DNA of 64,000 bases from positions 496,001 through 560,000 of the forward strand of contig NZ_JAFJMJ010000004.1 in assembly GCF_017309385.1 (NCBI RefSeq), read 5' to 3'. The notes beneath the pieces are model-generated. The model saw nothing but the letters and a program-made list of their open reading frames with translations. It did no database searches and was not told where the DNA came from. Every line of letters starts with the position of its first letter. The stretch's first letter is position 1. Origin of the DNA: Amycolatopsis sp. 195334CR (GTDB taxonomy: Bacteria > Actinomycetota > Actinomycetes > Mycobacteriales > Pseudonocardiaceae). This document shows, piece by piece, positions 8,445 through 16,386 of the stretch. A program made the position numbers and the translations under genes.

Positions 8445-9565
8445 CCCTGTTCGGACCGGACAACCTGCCCTACGGCGTCTTCTCGGCCGACGGCGTCGAA
8501 CCCCGGGTGGGGGTGCGGATCGGGGACTCCGTCGTCGACCTGGCCGCCGCTTTGGACGACGACGTGTTCGCCGCGCCGAGCCTGAACCCGTTCATGGCGC
8601 AGGGGTACGACCGGTGGGTGGCGGTGCGCTCGCGGATAAAGTCGCTGGTGGGGACCGAGCTGCCCGCGTACCCGGTCGACGAGGTGCGGCTGCACTTGCC
8701 GTTCGAGGTCGCCGACTACGTGGACTTCTACGCGTCGGAACACCACGCGTCGAACGTCGGGAAGCTGTTCCGGCCGGACGGCGAACCGTTGCTGCCGAAC
8801 TGGAAGCACCTGCCGGTGGGGTACCACGGGCGCGCGGGCACGGTGGTGGTGTCGGGCACGGACGTGGTGCGGCCGTCGGGGCAGCGCAAGGGCGGCGTGT
8901 TCGGGCCGAGCACGCGGCTCGACATCGAGGCGGAACTCGGGTTCGTGGTCGGCACGGGCACCCCGGCGAACACCCCGATCCACCCCGACGACTTCGCGCG
9001 GCACGTGTTCGGGGTGGTGCTGGTCAACGACTGGTCGGCGCGGGACATCCAGGCGTGGGAGTACGTTCCCCTGGGGCCGAACCTGGGGAAGAGCTTCGCG
9101 ACGTCGATCTCGCCGTGGGTGGTGCCGGTGCCGGCGCTGGAGGCCGCGCGGGTGCCGTTGCCGGGGCAGGATCCGGAGCCGTTGCCGTACCTGCGGGAGA
9201 GCGAGTCGTGGGGGCTGGACGTCGAGCTGGTGGTGAGGTGGAACGGGGAGGAGGTGAGCCGCCCGCCGTACCGCGAGATGTACTGGTCGCCGGCGCAGAT
9301 GCTGGCGCACATGACGATCAACGGCGCGTCGTCGCGCACCGGGGACCTGTTCGCCTCGGGCACGATCTCGGGCCCGGCCAAGGGGGAGCGAGGCGCCTTC
9401 CTGGAACTCACCTGGGGTGGCGCGGAACCGATCGAGGTCAACGGCGCACCCCGCACCTTCCTGGAAGACGGCGACGAGGTCACGATCAGCGCCACGGCAC
9501 CGGGTGCTGACGGCAGCCGAATCAGCCTGGGCGAGGTGACGGGGCGGATCTTGCCTGGTGTATAA
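8441..9565 (+). CDS. Fumarylacetoacetase-family hydrolase
   Basis: A 374-residue protein with AAGGAG 6 bp before ATG. Hallmarks of fumarylacetoacetate hydrolases are present: DFYASEHHASNVGKLFRP near residue 90 (metal Asp and catalytic His region), LPVGYHGRAGTVVVSG, the metal-binding IEAELGFVVG, and VLVNDWSARDIQAWEYVPLG. The family cleaves the C-C bond of beta-diketo acids such as fumarylacetoacetate. It ends the operon, consistent with terminal C-C hydrolysis after oxidation by the SDRs and the flavoprotein. Whether the substrate is truly fumarylacetoacetate is uncertain, since no homogentisate dioxygenase or maleylacetoacetate isomerase is visible here. Confidence 0.85.
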   Translation: MTLFGPDNLPYGVFSADGVEPRVGVRIGDSVVDLAAALDDDVFAAPSLNPFMAQGYDRWVAVRSRIKSLVGTELPAYPVDEVRLHLPFEVADYVDFYASEHHASNVGKLFRPDGEPLLPNWKHLPVGYHGRAGTVVVSGTDVVRPSGQRKGGVFGPSTRLDIEAELGFVVGTGTPANTPIHPDDFARHVFGVVLVNDWSARDIQAWEYVPLGPNLGKSFATSISPWVVPVPALEAARVPLPGQDPEPLPYLRESESWGLDVELVVRWNGEEVSRPPYREMYWSPAQMLAHMTINGASSRTGDLFASGTISGPAKGERGAFLELTWGGAEPIEVNGAPRTFLEDGDEVTISATAPGADGSRISLGEVTGRILPGV

Positions 9566-9569
9566 CGCC

Positions 9570-10028
9570 CTATTCGGCTCGGCTTTGAAGCGATCTTCCG
9601 CCGGGTCGCGGAAAAGACCAGCTTCAGGCGGTACGACGGCGGAACCGCGGCCGGTTCCTCCTTGCCCCACGGACCGGACCGCTTGCACCACTTGAGCGGG
9701 AAGTTTCCGTTGGCGATCCGGTGCAGGCTGGGCTGCTGCCGGGGAAAGGCGATGTGGCCCGGTGCCGAGGAGCTGGGATCGATGTAGTCGATCTCCTGCG
9801 GGCCCATGACAGGAACACGATCGTCCGGTACCGGAGGGAACGCTGGACCAGCGCCATCGGCTGGTCCAGCCGCGGAAGGATGCTGCCCATCTCTTCGGTC
9901 CGCTTCGTGCGGGCGTGGAACTCGAACGATCGCGAGAATTCCGATGTGACCCGCTGGGTCAGTGCCTTCTTGGCGCCGGCGGTGACGCGGGCGGAGCCGC
10001 AGGCCCCGACTACCAGACCGACGAACAA
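9570..10028 (-). pseudogene. Frameshifted remnant of an unrecognised gene
   Basis: This covers most of the 539-bp gap between the hydrolase and the GH4 gene. On the minus strand, GC-rich third positions mark one frame from about 10028 (TTG) to about 9808, encoding a stretch that includes VTAGAKKALTQRVTSEFSRS and EEMGSILPRLDQPMALVQRS. The signal then jumps to another frame, encoding MGPQEIDYIDPSSSAPGHIA, RIANGNFPLKWCKRSG and YRLKLVFSATRRK. Joined across roughly 9800-9812 they read as one plausible protein of about 150 residues. The second frame has no stop before it enters the antisense of the hydrolase gene. I cannot name the family. Two overlapping small genes are less likely. Confidence 0.45.
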
Positions 10029-10104
10029 CGCTGAACACCCGCGCTGCGGGGTCCCGTTGCCAGCTCGGGCGGCGATCGTCGTTACGCGAAAGAACCGGGC
10101 TGGC

Positions 10105-11436
10105 TCAGGACAGGTCGGCGAGTTCCGGGAAGGCTGCCACGTACTCGTCCAGCACCCGCGTAGCGGCGGCCACCGAGTTCACCAGGGGGTGCGTGCCCAG
10201 GGCCAGCAGGGCCGCCGACCGGCGGCGGTGGACGGCGGCGTCGATGGTGGCTCGTTCGACGCCCTTGACCTGTTGCATCAGGCCCAGCTCGGCCAGGCGG
10301 ACCGCGCCGACGGCCAGTGGGCGCGCGCCGTTCCCGTCCACCGTGCAGGGGACTTCGACGACGGCATCATCGTCCAGTCCGGCCACGGCGCCGCGGTTGC
10401 GGACGTTCAGGATCAGCGACGCCTCCCGGTTGCCCGCGATCGCGTTCATCAGGCGCAGCGCGACTTCCTCGTACCCCCCGCCTTCGGTGTCGCAGGTGTC
10501 GCGTTCACCGGAACCGGCGACGGCCCGGCCTTCCGCCAGGTAGCTGCGCTCGCGTTCCGCTCGGGTTTCCTGCCAGCGCGTCAAGGCACCTGCGGGGTCG
10601 GCGGCCGCTGCCGCATAGAAGGCATCCTGCTGCGAGCGCAGGAACTCACCCCGAGTGCTTTCCTGAACGCCCATCTGTGCCAGCGTTTCCCTGGCGAAAT
10701 AATAATAATGCAGGTACTCGTTCGGCACCGCGCCCAGCGTTCGCAGCCACGAACCGAACAGCTTCCCCTCTTCGAACGAGGTCAGCGCGGGGGAGTCGAA
10801 CAAACCCGGCAGCACGTCCCGCCCGTCGACCAGAACGCGCCGCAGCCAGCCGAGATGGTTCAAGCCCACGTAGTCGAACGAAGCCCGCGAAGCGTCCACC
10901 CCCAAGGCCCCCGCCACCCGGCGGCACAGCCCGACCGGCGAATCGCAGATGCCGATCACCCGGTCACCCAGCACCGCCGACATCGCCTCGGTGACCACGC
11001 CCGCCGGGTTGGTGAAGTTGATGACCCACGCGCCGGGCGCACGCGAAGCCACCGTCCTGGCGATGTCCATCGCCACCGGCACCGTCCGCAGGGCGTAGCA
11101 GACCCCGCCCGGCCCCACGGTTTCCTGCCCGAGCAGACCGTGGGCGAGCGGGACCCGCTCGTCCACGCTGCGGCCCTCCAACCCACCGACCCGGATCGCC
11201 GAGAACACCATGTCCACATCGGACAGTGCCTCGTCCAGCGAGGTCGTGGTGCTCAGCCGCGGCCGCCACGGTGCGCCCGCCGCCTGCTGGTCGAGCACCG
11301 CGCCGATCGCGGCGAGCCGCTCCGGGCGCACGTCGTGCAGCACCACCTCGTCGACCAGCCGCCCCGGATCGGCGACCAGGCTGGCGTGCACCAGCGGCAC
11401 CCGGAACCCGCCACCGCCCAGGATCGCCAGCCTCAT
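10105..11436 (-). CDS. Glycoside hydrolase family 4 (6-phospho-beta-glucosidase-like)
   Basis: A 443-residue protein with an N-terminal NAD-binding LAILGGGGFRVPLVHASL and GH4 landmarks NFTNPAGVVTEA, GICDSP (metal-ligand Cys), YVGLNHLGW (metal-ligand His) and NEYLHYYYF. GH4 enzymes cleave glycosides, often 6-phosphorylated, by NAD+/Mn2+-dependent redox elimination in the cytoplasm. The ATG at 11436 is chosen because the Rossmann motif starts right after it and it overlaps the DeoR stop by 4 bp; a 33-residue upstream extension is regulator antisense. Co-transcription with DeoR and divergence from a PfkB kinase and ABC importer suggest it hydrolyses the imported glycoside. Confidence 0.85.
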   Translation of the reverse strand: MRLAILGGGGFRVPLVHASLVADPGRLVDEVVLHDVRPERLAAIGAVLDQQAAGAPWRPRLSTTTSLDEALSDVDMVFSAIRVGGLEGRSVDERVPLAHGLLGQETVGPGGVCYALRTVPVAMDIARTVASRAPGAWVINFTNPAGVVTEAMSAVLGDRVIGICDSPVGLCRRVAGALGVDASRASFDYVGLNHLGWLRRVLVDGRDVLPGLFDSPALTSFEEGKLFGSWLRTLGAVPNEYLHYYYFARETLAQMGVQESTRGEFLRSQQDAFYAAAAADPAGALTRWQETRAERERSYLAEGRAVAGSGERDTCDTEGGGYEEVALRLMNAIAGNREASLILNVRNRGAVAGLDDDAVVEVPCTVDGNGARPLAVGAVRLAELGLMQQVKGVERATIDAAVHRRRSAALLALGTHPLVNSVAAATRVLDEYVAAFPELADLS

Positions 11437-12206
11437 ACTTCGCGCACCTCCACGCCCGCCTCCCGCATCACGGCGAGCGTCTCCCGGCTCGCCCCCGCGT
11501 TGGTCACCAGCACGTCGATCTCGCCGGGCCCGCACACCCTGGCGAGCCCGGCCCCGGGGAACTTCCGCGCCTCGGCCAGCAGCACCACCCGGTCGGCGGC
11601 GGCCAGCATGGCGCGCTTGCCCGGTACCTCGACCACCGTGTCGTCCATCAGCGCGCCGTCACGGGCCACCCCGGAGGCGGAGACGAACAGCCGGTCGGCG
11701 CGGATCTGACGCAGCGCGTCCTCGGTGAGGAAACCGACCATCGACCGGTAGTTGCGCCGCACCAGCCCGCCCAGCAGCATCAGCTCGATCGCGTGGTCGT
11801 CGGCGAACTCGTCGTACACCGCCAGGTTGCTGGTCACCACGGTGATCCGCCTGCCGTGCAGGTGCTTGGCCAGCTGGTGCACGGTGGTGCCGATGTCGAG
11901 CAGCAGCACCTCACCGTCGCGGACCAGCTCGGCGGCGGCCGCGGCGATCGCCGCCTTGCCGTCGTGACCGGAATCGGCCACGTAGTCGAAGGGCAGCTCG
12001 GCCGCCGGGTTGAGCACGGCCCCGCCGCGCACCCTGGTCAGCACCCCGTCGCGCTCCAGCGAGATCAGGTCGCGCCGGATGGTCGCCGCGCTGGTCTGCA
12101 ACTGGTCGGTGAGCACGGAGATCGAGGCCGACCCGTCCCGGGTCAGGCACCGCACGATCTCGGAGTACCGGCGCTGGGGTAGCACCCTGCGGACATTATC
12201 AGTCAT
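11433..12206 (-). CDS. DeoR family transcriptional regulator
   Basis: A 257-residue regulator. The N-terminal DeoR helix-turn-helix (VLTDQLQTSAATIRRDLISL, then DGVLTRVRGGAV) spans about residues 20-70; the C-terminal sugar-phosphate sensor domain includes LLLDIGTTVHQLAKHL, VVTSNLAV, LLGGLVRRNYRSMVG and DRLFVSASGV. DeoR proteins of this type sense phosphorylated sugars. Start choice: ATG at 12206 gives the normal family length, although the purine-rich GGGA upstream is very close; a TTG 33 bp further up also stays in frame. It probably represses both its own operon and the divergent kinase/ABC operon through the dyads at 12212-12257. Confidence 0.87.
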   Translation of the reverse strand: MTDNVRRVLPQRRYSEIVRCLTRDGSASISVLTDQLQTSAATIRRDLISLERDGVLTRVRGGAVLNPAAELPFDYVADSGHDGKAAIAAAAAELVRDGEVLLLDIGTTVHQLAKHLHGRRITVVTSNLAVYDEFADDHAIELMLLGGLVRRNYRSMVGFLTEDALRQIRADRLFVSASGVARDGALMDDTVVEVPGKRAMLAAADRVVLLAEARKFPGAGLARVCGPGEIDVLVTNAGASRETLAVMREAGVEVREV

Positions 12207-12280
12207 TTCCCTGCACCGGCAGTTGTCAATTCCTTTCAAAAGGGTGCAGACTGCCGGAACCCAGCAAAGGAGGCTCGGCG
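12207..12280. promoter_or_regulatory. Divergent DeoR/kinase promoter with nested dyads
   Basis: The 74-bp intergenic region carries TGCACC (12212-12217) inverted against GGTGCA (12243-12248), CCGGCAGT (12216-12223) inverted against ACTGCCGG (12250-12257), and a central CCTTT-CA-AAAGG palindrome at 12232-12243. AAAGGAGG at 12266-12273 is the ribosome-binding site of the kinase gene. The nested symmetry is what a DeoR-type tetramer might bind. No clear -35/-10 pair could be singled out. Confidence 0.5.
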
Positions 12281-13384
12281 GTGACTCCCGGGAAAGACAA
12301 CGAACCCTGCGACGTGACGATCGATCTCGACGCGGGCGCCAGGACGGCCGCCGACGACCCGCCCGCGCTCGACATCCTGTTGTCGGGCACGGTCTTCCTC
12401 GACATCATCTTCACCGGCCTGCCCCAGCTGCCCGAGCCGGGCACCGAGGTGTGGGCCAACGGCCTCGGTTCCAGCCCCGGCGGCATCGCCAACCTGGCGG
12501 TGGCGCTGTCCCGGCTCCAGGTGCGGACCGGGCTGGCCGCGGCGTTCGGTGAGGACGCCTACGGGGACTTCTGCTGGGACGTGCTGGCCAACCAGGAGGG
12601 CGTGGACCTGTCGCACTCGCGCCGCTTCTACGGCTGGCACTCCCCGCTGACCGTGTCGATGGCGGTGGAGAAGGACCGCAGTATGGTCACCCACGGCCAC
12701 CCCGCCCCGATCAGCGCCGACGACCTGCTCAACCCGCCGCCGCCCACCCGCGCCTGCTTCGTCCACGTCGACCTGCACGACGACGAGTGGGTGCGCACGG
12801 CCAAGCAGAACGGCGCACTGCTGTTCGCCGACGTCGGCTGGGACCCGACGCAGCGGTGGGAACCGGCGATGCTGCGCCAGCTGCTCGACGGCTACGACGT
12901 GGTGCTGCCCAACAGTGTCGAGGCCACCCGCTACACGCGCACCGACGACGTGCGCTCCGCCGCCGCCAAGCTCGCCGAGATCGTGCCCGCCGTGGTGGTC
13001 ACGCGCGGCCCGCGCGGGGCGTACGCGGTCGACTCGGCCACCGGGGAGGAGGCCGACGTCAAGGGGCTCAACGTGGCGGCGCTGGACCCGACCGGGGCCG
13101 GGGACGTGTTCGGCGCCGGGTTCGTGCTGGGCACGCTGGCCGGCTGGCCGCTGGCCGACCGGGTGCACTTCGCGAACCTCTGCGCGGCGCTGTCGGTTCA
13201 GCACTTCGGCGGTTCCCAGTCGGCGCCCGGCTGGGGTGACATCGCGGCGTGGTGGCGGCTGGTCGGCCGCCGCGACGAACGCGACCTGCGTGGTTACACC
13301 TTCCTCAACGAACTGCTGCCGGACCGGGGCAGCACCCAGGTGCGCCGGGCCAGCGCCACGATCGGATTGCGAGGCATCTCGTGA
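12281..13384 (+). CDS. PfkB-family carbohydrate kinase
   Basis: A 367-residue kinase starting at GTG with a strong AAAGGAGG site. The ribokinase/PfkB signature is at the C-terminal side: LDPTGAGDVFGAGF, with the predicted catalytic base Asp275 in the GAGD anion hole. The N-terminal side has the substrate-binding GSSPGGIANLAVALSRL. The first 30 residues are an acidic, likely disordered tail. It probably phosphorylates the sugar brought in by the ABC importer, either before GH4 cleavage or to make the DeoR inducer. The stop overlaps the next GTG by 4 bp. Confidence 0.87.
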   Translation: MTPGKDNEPCDVTIDLDAGARTAADDPPALDILLSGTVFLDIIFTGLPQLPEPGTEVWANGLGSSPGGIANLAVALSRLQVRTGLAAAFGEDAYGDFCWDVLANQEGVDLSHSRRFYGWHSPLTVSMAVEKDRSMVTHGHPAPISADDLLNPPPPTRACFVHVDLHDDEWVRTAKQNGALLFADVGWDPTQRWEPAMLRQLLDGYDVVLPNSVEATRYTRTDDVRSAAAKLAEIVPAVVVTRGPRGAYAVDSATGEEADVKGLNVAALDPTGAGDVFGAGFVLGTLAGWPLADRVHFANLCAALSVQHFGGSQSAPGWGDIAAWWRLVGRRDERDLRGYTFLNELLPDRGSTQVRRASATIGLRGIS

Positions 13385-14721
13385 AACGCCGTTACCCCAC
13401 CGCACTGCGCGTCGCGGCCATCGGCACCGCGATCGCCGCGCTGACCGCCTGCACGCCCGGCGGCTCCTCCGATCGCCCGGCGGACCGCCCGGCCGGTGAG
13501 GTGCGCACCGACGTCGCGGCGATGGGCGAGGTGACGCTGACCATCTGGGACCAGGAAACGCGCGCGGGCCAGGAACAGCAGATCACCCGGCTCAACGAGC
13601 AGTTCCAGCGGACCTACCCGAACATCAAGCTCAACCGCGTCGCGCGCTCCTTCGACGACCTGCGCAACACGGTGAAGCTGGGGCTGAGCGGCAACGAGGC
13701 ACCCGACATCGCGCAGGTCAACAACGGCAAGCAGGACATGGGCGCGTTCGTCAAGGCCGGGCTGCTGGTGCCGCTGGACGGCTACGCGCAGGCCTACCAG
13801 TGGACCACCCGCTACCCCGAATCGGTGCGGCGCCTGGCGTCCTATCCGGACGGTGGGGACGCGCTGGGCGAGGGCAAGCTGTACGGCCTGCCGCAGACCG
13901 GTGAGCTGGTCGGGGTCTACTACAACAAGACCAAGCTCGCCGAACTGGGCGTGGCCCCGCCGACCACCTGGCCCGAGTTCGACGCCGCGCTGGCCAAGGC
14001 GAAGGCCGCCGGGCAGTTGCCGATCCAGCTGGGGAACCTGGAGAAGAGCGCCGGGCCGTACCTGTTCGGCGTGGCCATGCACCGGCATTCCCAGCCCGCC
14101 GCGGAAACCGCGCTGGCGCTGGGCAAACCGGAGGCGAGCTGGCCGACCGACGCCAACCGCGCGGCGGCGAAGCAGGTGCTCGACTGGTCGGGCCAGGGGT
14201 ACCTCACGCCCGGGTTCGCCGGGCTGAAGAACGACGACTCGTGGGCCAATTTCGCCAAGGGCGAGGGCGTTTTCCACATCAACGGCACCTGGCTCACCCC
14301 GGACCTGACCGCGGCCATGGGCGACTCGGTCGGCTTCCTGCGCCCGCCGGGCGAGTCGATCACCGGCGGCACCGGCCTGCCGTGGGCGATCAGCTCGAAG
14401 AGCAAGAACCCCGACGCGGCCGCGGCCTACCTGAACTTCATCACCTCGCCCGAGGCGATGAAGGTGCTGGGGGAGACGGCGAACCTGCCGGTGCTCGACG
14501 CCGGGCAGCAGCAGGTCGCCGGACTGCAGAAGGAGGTGTTCGACGCCTGGCAGGCCGCGTCGGCGTCGCCGGGGCTGGTGCCCTACCTCGACTACGCCAC
14601 CCCCAACGCCTACGAGGTGGTCAGCGGGGCGGTCGAGCAGTTGCTGAGCGGGGCACTGGACACCGAGAAGTTCCTCGGCGCGTTGCAGGCCGATCTGGAC
14701 GCGAGTCGTGGCGGCCGGTGA
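13381..14721 (+). CDS. ABC sugar importer, substrate-binding lipoprotein
   Basis: A 446-residue family 1 extracellular solute-binding protein. The N-terminus is a lipoprotein signal (KRR charge cluster, hydrophobic stretch, lipobox LTAC with Cys24), so it should be anchored on the outer face of the membrane. The mature part has LTIWDQETRAGQEQQITRLN, DIAQVNNGKQDMGAFVKAGL, LYGLPQTGELVGVYYNKT and a WAISSKSKNPDAAAAYL tail typical of oligosaccharide-binding proteins. It begins a binding protein-permease-permease set coupled to the PfkB kinase. No ATPase is encoded here, so a shared MsiK-type ATPase elsewhere is likely. Confidence 0.9.
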   Translation: MKRRYPTALRVAAIGTAIAALTACTPGGSSDRPADRPAGEVRTDVAAMGEVTLTIWDQETRAGQEQQITRLNEQFQRTYPNIKLNRVARSFDDLRNTVKLGLSGNEAPDIAQVNNGKQDMGAFVKAGLLVPLDGYAQAYQWTTRYPESVRRLASYPDGGDALGEGKLYGLPQTGELVGVYYNKTKLAELGVAPPTTWPEFDAALAKAKAAGQLPIQLGNLEKSAGPYLFGVAMHRHSQPAAETALALGKPEASWPTDANRAAAKQVLDWSGQGYLTPGFAGLKNDDSWANFAKGEGVFHINGTWLTPDLTAAMGDSVGFLRPPGESITGGTGLPWAISSKSKNPDAAAAYLNFITSPEAMKVLGETANLPVLDAGQQQVAGLQKEVFDAWQAASASPGLVPYLDYATPNAYEVVSGAVEQLLSGALDTEKFLGALQADLDASRGGR

Positions 14722-15568
14722 ACCGCGGCGGGTCGGCTACCTCTACGTCCTCCCGGCACTGGCGGTCTACGGCCTGTTCCTGCTGTTCCCGTTGCTGCAC
14801 AGCGGATGGCTCTCGCTGTTCGACTGGGACGGGCTGAGCCCGGGCACCTGGACCGGCCTGGACAACTACGTCGAACTGGCCACCGAGGAGGGGGCGGCGG
14901 CCGCCTTCGGCCACGCGGCGGTGCTGGTGCTGTTCTTCTCCGTGCTGCCGGTGTGCATCGGGCTGGTGCTGGCCACCGTGCTGCACCGGACCCGGGTGCG
15001 CGGGCTGCCGTTCTTCCGGACCGCGTTGTTCCTGCCGCAGGTGGTGGCCATGGTGGTGGTCGCCGTGGCGTGGCAGCGGATCTTCGCCCCGGACGGGGTG
15101 CTCAACGCGCTGCTCGGCACGCCCGGGCGGGCGTGGCTCGGGGACGAGAGCACCGCGCTGCTCGCGGTCGGCGTGGTCGGCACCTGGGTGCAGACCGGGC
15201 TGGCCATGGTGCTGTTCCTCGGCGGCATCGGGAAGATCACCGGTGACCTGTTCGACGCGGTCCGGATGGACGGGGCCGGGCCGGTGCGGGAGTTCCGGAC
15301 GGTGATCCTGCCTTCGCTGCGCCCGGAGATCGGCGTGGCGCTGACGCTGACCGTGATCGCCGCGCTGCGCACCTTCGACCTGGTCTACATGATGACCCCG
15401 CAGGGCGGGCCCGGTGGTTCGACCACGGTGCCGGCGTACGAGATCTACCAGCGCGCCTTCCACGGCGGGCAGGTCGGCTCGGCCGCCGCGATGGGCGTGG
15501 CGATCACCCTGCTGGCCTTCGCGGTCACCTTCGTGATCACCCGGATCGCCGGGGGTGGGCGCCGATGA
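14708..15568 (+). CDS. ABC sugar importer permease (MalF-type)
   Basis: A 286-residue permease with about six hydrophobic segments. The cytoplasmic EAA loop is visible as FDAVRMDGAGPVREFRTVIL near residues 180-200, which contacts the ATPase. The GTG start lies inside the binding-protein gene (14-bp overlap) and the stop overlaps the next ATG by 4 bp. It pairs with the following permease to form the heterodimeric channel of a CUT1-type importer. Confidence 0.9.
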   Translation: MAAGEPRRVGYLYVLPALAVYGLFLLFPLLHSGWLSLFDWDGLSPGTWTGLDNYVELATEEGAAAAFGHAAVLVLFFSVLPVCIGLVLATVLHRTRVRGLPFFRTALFLPQVVAMVVVAVAWQRIFAPDGVLNALLGTPGRAWLGDESTALLAVGVVGTWVQTGLAMVLFLGGIGKITGDLFDAVRMDGAGPVREFRTVILPSLRPEIGVALTLTVIAALRTFDLVYMMTPQGGPGGSTTVPAYEIYQRAFHGGQVGSAAAMGVAITLLAFAVTFVITRIAGGGRR

Positions 15569-16371
15569 AGGCCTCCGCGGCCGAACGCGCCGGTACGTAC
15601 CTGATCCTCGGCGTGTTCACCGTTTTCGCGTTGTACCCGATGGTGGCGATCCTGGTGACCGCGCTGCGGTCGGAGGTTGCCGGGCAGGGCGGGATCCACT
15701 GGGAGAACTTCGCCGCGGCGTGGACGCAGGCCCGGTTCGGCAGCTACCTGCTCAACAGCGTGCTGGTGTCGATCTGCGTGGTGGCGTTGTCGCTGCTGCT
15801 GTCCGTGCTGGCCGCCTACGCCTTCGGCACCATGCGGTTCCGGGGCCGCGAGGTGCTGTTCTACCTGGTGCTGCTCGGGTTGACCGTGCCGGCCGAGGCG
15901 GTGGTGGTGCCGCTGTACTTCGACCTGCGCGACCTCGGGCTGACCAACACCTACGCGTCGCTGATCTTCCCGCAGGTCGCGCAGTCGGTGGCGTTCGGCG
16001 TGTTCTGGCTGCGCACCTACTTCCGGTCGACCTCGCGCGGGATCGTCGAGGCCGCGCGGCTCGACGGCGCCGGGCACTGGCAGACGCTGTGGCGGATCCT
16101 GGTGCCGATGGGCCGCCCGGCGATGGTCACCCTGGCGGTGCTGGTGTTCATGTGGACCTGGAACGAGTTCCTGCTGGCCAGGGTGATGGTCACCGGCGAG
16201 GAACTGCGGACCGCGCCGCTGGGCCTGCAGTTCTTCTCCGGCCCGGCGACCACGACGGTGCCGCTGCTGGCGGCGGCGTCGGTCCTGGTGGCGTTACCCG
16301 TGGTGGTGCTGTACCTGTTCCTGCAGCGGCACTTCATCCGCGGCATGGTGGACGGTTCGGTCAAGGGCTGA
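15565..16371 (+). CDS. ABC sugar importer permease (MalG-type), contains a TTA codon
   Basis: A 268-residue permease with an N-terminal membrane segment (TYLILGVFTVFALYPMVAIL) and an EAA loop VEAARLDGAGHWQTLWRILV near residues 155-180. It is the second channel subunit of the importer. A rare TTA leucine codon lies at 16294-16296 (residue 244, in the last membrane helix); in this GC-rich genome TTA is unusual and could put transport under tRNA-Leu(UUA) (bldA) control. The next gene follows after 15 bp with its own ribosome-binding site. Confidence 0.9.
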   Translation: MKASAAERAGTYLILGVFTVFALYPMVAILVTALRSEVAGQGGIHWENFAAAWTQARFGSYLLNSVLVSICVVALSLLLSVLAAYAFGTMRFRGREVLFYLVLLGLTVPAEAVVVPLYFDLRDLGLTNTYASLIFPQVAQSVAFGVFWLRTYFRSTSRGIVEAARLDGAGHWQTLWRILVPMGRPAMVTLAVLVFMWTWNEFLLARVMVTGEELRTAPLGLQFFSGPATTTVPLLAAASVLVALPVVVLYLFLQRHFIRGMVDGSVKG

Positions 16372-16386
16372 TTCGGGAGGCTGGTC

